Below, one piece after another: positions 14,200-18,209 of a stretch of DNA of 18,209 nucleotides. Below the pieces are notes generated by a model that worked only from the letters and a program-made list of their open reading frames with translations, did not search any database and was not told the origin of the DNA. This DNA is from Candidatus Zixiibacteriota bacterium (lineage in GTDB: Bacteria; SM23-81). The position numbers were made by a program, and so were the translations under genes. How positions within the stretch are numbered: position 1 is the first letter of the stretch; each line of letters starts with the position of its first letter. Where the stretch lies: positions 1 to 18,209 of the forward strand of contig DAOVRJ010000013.1 of assembly GCA_030628225.1 (NCBI GenBank). Direction: 5' to 3'.

Positions 14200-15350
14200 G
14201 ATTTTCCCCCCTCCCGGGCTCGGTCCTGCGCCGCATACTGTCGTTCCTTCCAGGTGAATCCTCTTCCCAGACCAGCCATCCCCATAAGAGCCATGTAGGG
14301 GATGTGAGCCAGCTCCCAGAGGGGAAAGATGCTCAGCATATCCCCTCGATCAAACAGCACGGTCCCTTTCCATAGCAGCGTCATCTCCGAGATGGCCTTG
14401 ACCGCCAGGCAAGCCAGGGGTGGGGCCACCCAGCGGCCACCCAGGATGGTCAGGGGGATGGTTACCAGCAGGGAGAGATTGAGCAGGAATGTGACCACCA
14501 TAAAATACAGCAGAGACCGTCGCTGATGGGCAGCCTTGGAGGCCCACCGTTTTCTCTGCTGCAGGAAGGCTCTCAGGTTGGGCATGGGCAGTGTGGTGAC
14601 AAAGGTGCCCGGGTCAGTACAAAATCTGGTTTTCCATTCGGTCCTGGCCACCATCTGCTGCAGGAGGAGGTCGTCGTCCCCGGAAACCAGGTGCTTGATC
14701 TGCCCGAATCCGCCGATTTGCTGGAAGACCTCTCGCCGATAGGCGAAGTTTCCCCCGGAGGCGGAAAAAGCCAGCTTTTTCCCGATGCCCCCCGCTGCGG
14801 CCATGAACAGCGAGAAGAGCTCCAGGGCCTGCAGGCGAACCCAGAGTGACCCTCTCCGGTCGGGCCGGTTGATCTGAACCAGCCCTGCCACCATGCCCAC
14901 CGAGGGCTCGAACTGACGGACCAGTCCATGTATCCATGTGGGAGGTGCGCTGCAGTCGGCGTCGGTGGCGCAGATGATCTCCCCGGAGCTGTTTGTTATG
15001 GCTTGACTTAAGGCATACTTTTTGGGCGCCCAGCCTTTTGGCGTTTCCCGGACCCGGATCAGCCGCAGGTTAGCGTGCTGTCCGGTCAGCTCTTCGACTA
15101 TATCTGCTGTTTTATCCGTGGATTGATCGTCGGCCACGGTGATATCGTAAGACCCGGAGTAGTTCTGCCGAAGCAGAGACTTGAGACAGGCGCGGATATG
15201 ATGTTCCTCGTTTCTGGCGGCCACCACCACTGAAACTGAGGGAGTTGCTTCGCTGCGGCCTTTGGGGAGCTTTCCCAGGCCCAGGAAGAAGAGCCATACC
15301 GTTGCCGAGTAGAGGGTCGTCAGCGCCCCCAGGATTATCCACAGAAACAT
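14196..15350 (-). CDS. Membrane GT2 glycosyltransferase
   Basis: 384-aa family 2 glycosyltransferase. An N-terminal membrane segment lies at residues 3-26. The GT-A domain shows VVVAARNEE (41-49), ADDQST (D74, D75), ATDADC (D130, D132), SGDDD (D225-D227) and QRKRW (Q265-W269), the complete set for a nucleotide-sugar transferase of the ceramide glucosyltransferase/HpnI-like type. Two or three C-terminal membrane segments follow (about 283-302 and 305-325). The ATG at 15350 has only GGA about nine bases before it. It is paralogous to the gene at 15524-16681, with the same domain order and shared FEPSVGxVAG and GxNxxYRREV segments. A heptamer array separates the two. It overlaps the downstream radical SAM gene as GTGA, so it likely opens the tightly coupled part of the operon. 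Donor and acceptor are unknown. Confidence 0.93.
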   Translation of the reverse strand: MFLWIILGALTTLYSATVWLFFLGLGKLPKGRSEATPSVSVVVAARNEEHHIRACLKSLLRQNYSGSYDITVADDQSTDKTADIVEELTGQHANLRLIRVRETPKGWAPKKYALSQAITNSSGEIICATDADCSAPPTWIHGLVRQFEPSVGMVAGLVQINRPDRRGSLWVRLQALELFSLFMAAAGGIGKKLAFSASGGNFAYRREVFQQIGGFGQIKHLVSGDDDLLLQQMVARTEWKTRFCTDPGTFVTTLPMPNLRAFLQQRKRWASKAAHQRRSLLYFMVVTFLLNLSLLVTIPLTILGGRWVAPPLACLAVKAISEMTLLWKGTVLFDRGDMLSIFPLWELAHIPYMALMGMAGLGRGFTWKERQYAAQDRAREGGKS

Positions 15351-15391
15351 GAGTTATTCCATCAAGGTCATCACAAGAGTTTGCCGGTTTG

Positions 15392-15447
15392 GATTCTGGA
15401 TACTTGATCCTGGATCCTGGATGCTCGATCCTGGATGTTTGATGCCA
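15392..15447. repeat. GATNCTG heptamer array, 8 units
   Basis: Eight contiguous 7-bp words related to GATTCTG/GATCCTG/GATGCTC fill most of the 173-bp gap between the two paralogous GT2 genes. It is the same word and orientation as the array at 9134-9168, and would be transcribed within the operon. The rest of the gap (15448-15523) shows nothing recognisable. Confidence 0.9.
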
Positions 15448-15523
15448 GGGCCTGACGGCTGGCAAGTTCCGGCGACGAGCCTTGCATATGTTATGCCAAG
15501 AGGCCGTTGATCAACCTCTGTCT

Positions 15524-16681
15524 TTACGATCCCGTAGGATCCGCCGTCTTCCAGCGATATCCACCCAGAGTTCCCCAGACAGAGAAGACCAGAAAGTAGG
15601 GGATATGCAGGATCGCAGCCAGAGGGAAAACCCACAAAAGCCCTTTCCTTTTAAACAGATGGCTGGCCCTGATGAGGATCAACAGCTCGCAGAACACCTT
15701 GCCCCCGAAAGCGATCAATGGCAGGGGATAGGTTGTTGGATGGAGCAGGGAAAAGGGTATGGTCACGGCCAGAGCCAGGTTCATCAGCAAAACCCCGGCA
15801 AGGATAGCCTGTACCCAGGGCGGATAATATTTCCCCTTGGAGGTTCGACGGCGTTCCTGGGCCACGAACTGGCGCAGGTTCGCCGGCGGCTGAGAGGTCA
15901 CCGCCGCATCCGGCTCAAAGGCGTATTGCATCTCCCACTGGGTTCTGTCGGAGACCAACTGGATGAACAGGTCATCGTCTCCGGAGAGAGGTTTGGACAG
16001 ATCTTTGAACCCGCCTATCTGGTCATAGACCTCTCTTCGATAACCCAGATTGCCACCGGTGGCGGTGAGCCCCTTGCCCCAGTTGATGGCTCCTGCAGCC
16101 ACAGCGGCCACGGAGAGCCTTTCCAGAGAACGGAGTTTCTGCCAGAGAAGATCACCCTCCTGACGCACGTAACCGGCCACCAGACCAACGGAGGGCTCAA
16201 AATGACAGATCATAGCCCTGATCCAGGTGGGCACCGGCTGACAGTCGGCGTCGGTGACCAGGATGATCTCTCCGCCGCTGTTCTCGATACCCGTTTGCAG
16301 GGCTCTCTTTTTAGCCCTCAGAGGGCCGTCGCTTTTCCGGGTGCTGAGCAGCTTTATCCGCGGGTTCTTTTCGGCGAAGCCGCGGACGATTTCGGCCGTC
16401 GCGTCGGTGGAATCATCATCCACCACTACGATCTCATATCGTTGCTGGGGATAGTCCTGGGCCAGAAGTGCCCGCAGACAATCCCCGATGGATTGCTGCT
16501 CGTTTTTGGCCGCCACCACCACGGAGACGGTGTGCAACTGCCTGTTTTTTCCCTCTCTGACCCGCAGCAGACCCCAGAGGACCAGCAGCAGGAGGGTGCA
16601 GTAGATGACGGTAAGCCCCAGGACAATGGGCGATGTGATCGCTAGACAAGCCAAATCTTTGAGTCTCCCTGAGGGAAACAT
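15524..16681 (-). CDS. Membrane GT2 glycosyltransferase, atypical QxxRW
   Basis: 385-aa family 2 glycosyltransferase, paralogue of the next gene. Membrane segments lie at about 18-38 and in the C-terminus (292-312 and 315-340). GT-A motifs are VVVAAKNEQ (54-62), VVDDDST (D88-D90), TDADC (D144, D146) and SGDDD (D235-D237). The fourth motif reads QERRR (275-279) where the paralogue has QRKRW: the tryptophan is replaced by arginine. The ATG at 16681 lacks a clear Shine-Dalgarno. A TTG nine codons in, at 16654, follows AGGGAG and is an alternative start. It is the first gene of the minus-strand run and diverges from the PorV-like gene. The altered acceptor-side motif may mean a different acceptor, a non-processive enzyme or loss of activity. 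Confidence 0.9.
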   Translation of the reverse strand: MFPSGRLKDLACLAITSPIVLGLTVIYCTLLLLVLWGLLRVREGKNRQLHTVSVVVAAKNEQQSIGDCLRALLAQDYPQQRYEIVVVDDDSTDATAEIVRGFAEKNPRIKLLSTRKSDGPLRAKKRALQTGIENSGGEIILVTDADCQPVPTWIRAMICHFEPSVGLVAGYVRQEGDLLWQKLRSLERLSVAAVAAGAINWGKGLTATGGNLGYRREVYDQIGGFKDLSKPLSGDDDLFIQLVSDRTQWEMQYAFEPDAAVTSQPPANLRQFVAQERRRTSKGKYYPPWVQAILAGVLLMNLALAVTIPFSLLHPTTYPLPLIAFGGKVFCELLILIRASHLFKRKGLLWVFPLAAILHIPYFLVFSVWGTLGGYRWKTADPTGS

Positions 16682-16755
16682 TTACTGGCGGATGATAAGG
16701 TAATACATCCGGTCCGCGTTGACAACTGTTTTTCTCTCATTGACTAGAAAAGGTG

Positions 16756-16784
16756 TTGACTTTCGGACGGTCATGTGTTAGTTT
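16756..16784 (+). promoter_or_regulatory. Promoter candidate for the PorV-like gene
   Basis: TTGACT (16756-16761), exactly 17 bp, then TAGTTT (16779-16784), which continues as TAGTTTTT. A leader of about 32 nt precedes the ATG. Two more TTGAC words lie at 16719 and 16740, in the region divergent with the GT2 operon; the GT2 promoter itself is not clear. Confidence 0.45.
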
Positions 16785-16822
16785 TTCAGAAGGAAAGCCA
16801 ACGCATAAGGGGGAGAGCATAT

Positions 16823-17788
16823 ATGAGAAGGTTGTGCAGAGGTATTCGAGTTGGTCTGCTGATCCTGCTCATTCTGGGTGTGGCTCAGACCTCATGGGGA
16901 CGGTCCATTCACTCCAAAGCGGGCACCAGCGCCTTCTCATTTCTGAAGATCGGGGTGGGAGCCAGGTCTCTGGGTCTGGGAGGCGCCTTTGTTTCCGTTG
17001 CCGGGGACGCCAGCGCCCTGTATTGGAACCCGGCAGGCATCGCCCAGATGGAAAATCAACAGCTCACCTTGAGCTACGTCAACTATCTGCTGGATATCCA
17101 CTCCGGATTTGTGGGCTATGTGCTGCCTCGTAAAAACGGAGTGAATCTGGGCCTGGCGCTGAACTACTTCTCCTACGGCGAATTTCAGAGGACCACCGTG
17201 CAGGATCCCACGGGAAGTGGGCTGGGAACCTTCGGGGCTGTGGACCTTGCCGTGTCTTTCTCCGCCGCCTATCCCCTGTCCAACGGTCTGTCCGTGGGGG
17301 GCACGGCGAAGGTGATTTACAGTAAAATAGAAGATTATTCCTGCGATGCCTATGCCCTGGATATTGGCGGTCTGTACCCGTTACCGGATGGCCGGACCAG
17401 GGTGGGTCTCAGCATCCAGAACCTGGGGTTTCAGCGAAGCGGGTACGCCTCCGATCACAAGGATGGTTTGGCCCCTGTTTTTCGAGCCGGAGCCAGCCAC
17501 AGGCTGGCCGGCCTGCCTTTGCTTTTGGCCGTGGATCTGTATAAGCCCTTCGACCATCACTTTAACGTCAATATGGGAGGCGAGCTGCAGCCGGCAGAGA
17601 GTTTTTTCCTGCGCCTGGGCTGGAGCTCCCTGGGGTTGGACCAGCAGGTGGGCACGGATAAGGACAACCTGGCCGGATTCTCCGGTGGGGTGGGGGTAAG
17701 CTGGCAGAAGTATCGCCTGGACTATGCCTATTCCTCACTGGCCGAGCTGGGAGATGTGCACAGAGCGACCTTGAATTTGGATTTGTGA
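16823..17788 (+). CDS. PorV/PorQ family outer-membrane protein
   Basis: 321-aa outer-membrane beta-barrel of the PorV/PorQ (UPF0164) family. In Bacteroidetes these act in the type IX secretion system and the wider family is common in FCB candidate phyla. A signal peptide occupies residues 1-26 (basic start, hydrophobic 10-22, cleavage near SWG). The hallmark region follows at 34-72: GTSAFSFLKIGVGARSLG, then GGAFVSVAGDASALYWNPAG. After it alternate short amphipathic strands up to a C-terminal RATLNLDL ending, as expected for a barrel. The frame opens at a GTG at 16775, but the ATG at 16823 follows AAGGGGGAG and begins the signal peptide, so it is chosen. A perfect intrinsic terminator follows at 17815. 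It is a monocistronic unit. Whether it is PorV-like (substrate shuttle) or PorQ-like cannot be settled by eye. Confidence 0.88.
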   Translation: MRRLCRGIRVGLLILLILGVAQTSWGRSIHSKAGTSAFSFLKIGVGARSLGLGGAFVSVAGDASALYWNPAGIAQMENQQLTLSYVNYLLDIHSGFVGYVLPRKNGVNLGLALNYFSYGEFQRTTVQDPTGSGLGTFGAVDLAVSFSAAYPLSNGLSVGGTAKVIYSKIEDYSCDAYALDIGGLYPLPDGRTRVGLSIQNLGFQRSGYASDHKDGLAPVFRAGASHRLAGLPLLLAVDLYKPFDHHFNVNMGGELQPAESFFLRLGWSSLGLDQQVGTDKDNLAGFSGGVGVSWQKYRLDYAYSSLAELGDVHRATLNLDL

Positions 17789-17814
17789 GGTTTTGGATTT
17801 GTTGCTGAGTAAGC

Positions 17815-17841
17815 AGACGGGTGAGAGCCCGTCTTTTTTTT
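17815..17841 (+). terminator. Intrinsic terminator of the PorV-like gene
   Basis: A 7-bp perfect stem AGACGGG/CCCGTCT with a 6-nt loop is followed by eight T residues, 26 bp after the stop codon. This is the only clear rho-independent terminator in the window. Confidence 0.93.
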
Positions 17842-17881
17842 GTATTGAGGCATCGTGATTCGTGTTCGTAGATTAAGTTCT

Positions 17882-17917
17882 GAGAGTTTGGAGAGTTTAG
17901 AGAGTTAGGCGAGTTGG
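17882..17917. repeat. GAGAGTTNG nonamer array, 4 units
   Basis: Four contiguous 9-bp words: GAGAGTTTG, GAGAGTTTA, GAGAGTTAG, GCGAGTTGG. It is the reverse-strand form of the 9448-9501 array. Confidence 0.85.
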
Positions 17918-17978
17918 GAACTCGGAGTGCGGAGCTCCCCCCCACTCCATCCCAGATATTATTGTTTTTGCTTTTCAG

Positions 17979-18006
17979 TTCCGCGTTCCGCGTTCCGAGC
18001 TCCACG
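17979..18006. repeat. TTCCGCG heptamer array, 4 units
   Basis: TTCCGCG, TTCCGCG, TTCCGAG, CTCCACG in register. The stretch CGGAGTGCGGAGCTC near 17923-17937 carries the same word in opposite orientation, so the two could form a long imperfect hairpin. Confidence 0.75.
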
Positions 18007-18059
18007 CTCGGTGGGGTGGGGTTGGGAGGGGGAGGTTTCCCCCTTCAAAAACATCATTT

Positions 18060-18094
18060 CAAATTGCAAAGTGCAAATTTTAAATTGTAAATTT
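18060..18094. repeat. YAAATTG heptamer array, 5 units
   Basis: Five contiguous 7-bp words: CAAATTG, CAAAGTG, CAAATTT, TAAATTG, TAAATTT. It is AT-rich, unlike the GC-rich array immediately before it, but has the same 7-bp period. Confidence 0.8.
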
Positions 18095-18128
18095 GCCCCA
18101 CCCTTCCTTTCCCCCATATCACCCAGGT

Positions 18129-18156
18129 GGCAGTCGGCAGTGGGCAATAGGCAGTA
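18129..18156. repeat. GGCARTN heptamer array, 4 units
   Basis: Four contiguous 7-bp words: GGCAGTC, GGCAGTG, GGCAATA, GGCAGTA. Confidence 0.8.
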
Positions 18157-18195
18157 TAAGGCAAAAGCAAAAAGCCAGTTTGGTTTGGCCTTTTC

Positions 18196-18209
18196 GAATC
18201 TCGAGTCTC
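18196..18209. repeat. GARTCTC heptamer array, runs off window end
   Basis: GAATCTC and GAGTCTC, preceded by a T-rich TTTTC as in the other copies and cut by the window end. Orientation is the same as the copies at 4, 9274 and 9545. Confidence 0.85.

Overview
The window looks like a piece of a bacterial chromosome from the Fibrobacteres-Chlorobi-Bacteroidetes (FCB) side of the tree, most plausibly an uncultured candidate phylum (KSB1, Zixibacteria or Latescibacteria type). This is inferred from two proteins: a DUF4835/PorD-like secreted protein and a PorV/PorQ-family outer-membrane barrel, both tied to type IX secretion biology. The density of short tandem repeats between genes is also unlike classical Bacteroidetes. 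DNA is moderately GC-rich. No tRNA, rRNA, CRISPR array, transposase or phage gene was seen.

Layout. (1) 1-1043: a heptamer repeat, then an unrecognised minus-strand gene with a very good sigma70-like promoter. (2) 1044-4452, minus strand: a three-gene operon, SagB-type nitroreductase (broken by a frameshift), CPBP/CAAX-type membrane protease, and PolX DNA polymerase/PHP exonuclease. (3) 4750-5676, minus strand: the PorD-like protein. (4) 5900-7263, plus strand: a 57-residue 2[4Fe-4S] ferredoxin, overlapping ATGA with a geranylgeranyl-reductase-family flavoprotein. (5) 7217-8881, minus strand: a CehA/McbA-type PHP metallohydrolase whose 3' end overlaps the reductase tail to tail by 47 bp. (6) 8882-9581: 700 bp without a gene, packed with hairpins, heptamer and nonamer arrays and a paired-hairpin element. 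(7) 9582-16681, minus strand: a seven-gene run, two GT2 glycosyltransferases, radical SAM protein, polysaccharide deacetylase, radical SAM/SPASM protein, YbhN-like flippase-domain membrane protein and DUF3108 envelope protein. Six are joined by 4-bp stop/start overlaps or a 13-bp gap. (8) 16823-17788, plus strand: the PorV/PorQ barrel with promoter and intrinsic terminator. (9) 17842-18209: four further tandem-repeat families.

How the parts fit. The seven-gene run reads as an undescribed envelope glycoconjugate or glycolipid pathway: sugar transfer at the membrane, sugar N-deacetylation, two radical SAM steps, then membrane translocation and a periplasmic helper. This is inference from families and tight coupling; no substrate can be read from the sequence. 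The ferredoxin/reductase pair is a self-contained system for saturating isoprenoid chains, with menaquinone or an isoprenoid lipid as candidates.

The most unusual non-coding feature is a set of tandem arrays whose word changes from place to place while the period stays at 7 bp (one family at 9 bp). Two copies of one family begin about 15-19 bp after the stop codon of a minus-strand gene. Key cautions: the SagB frameshift may be a sequencing error, and promoter calls are by eye.
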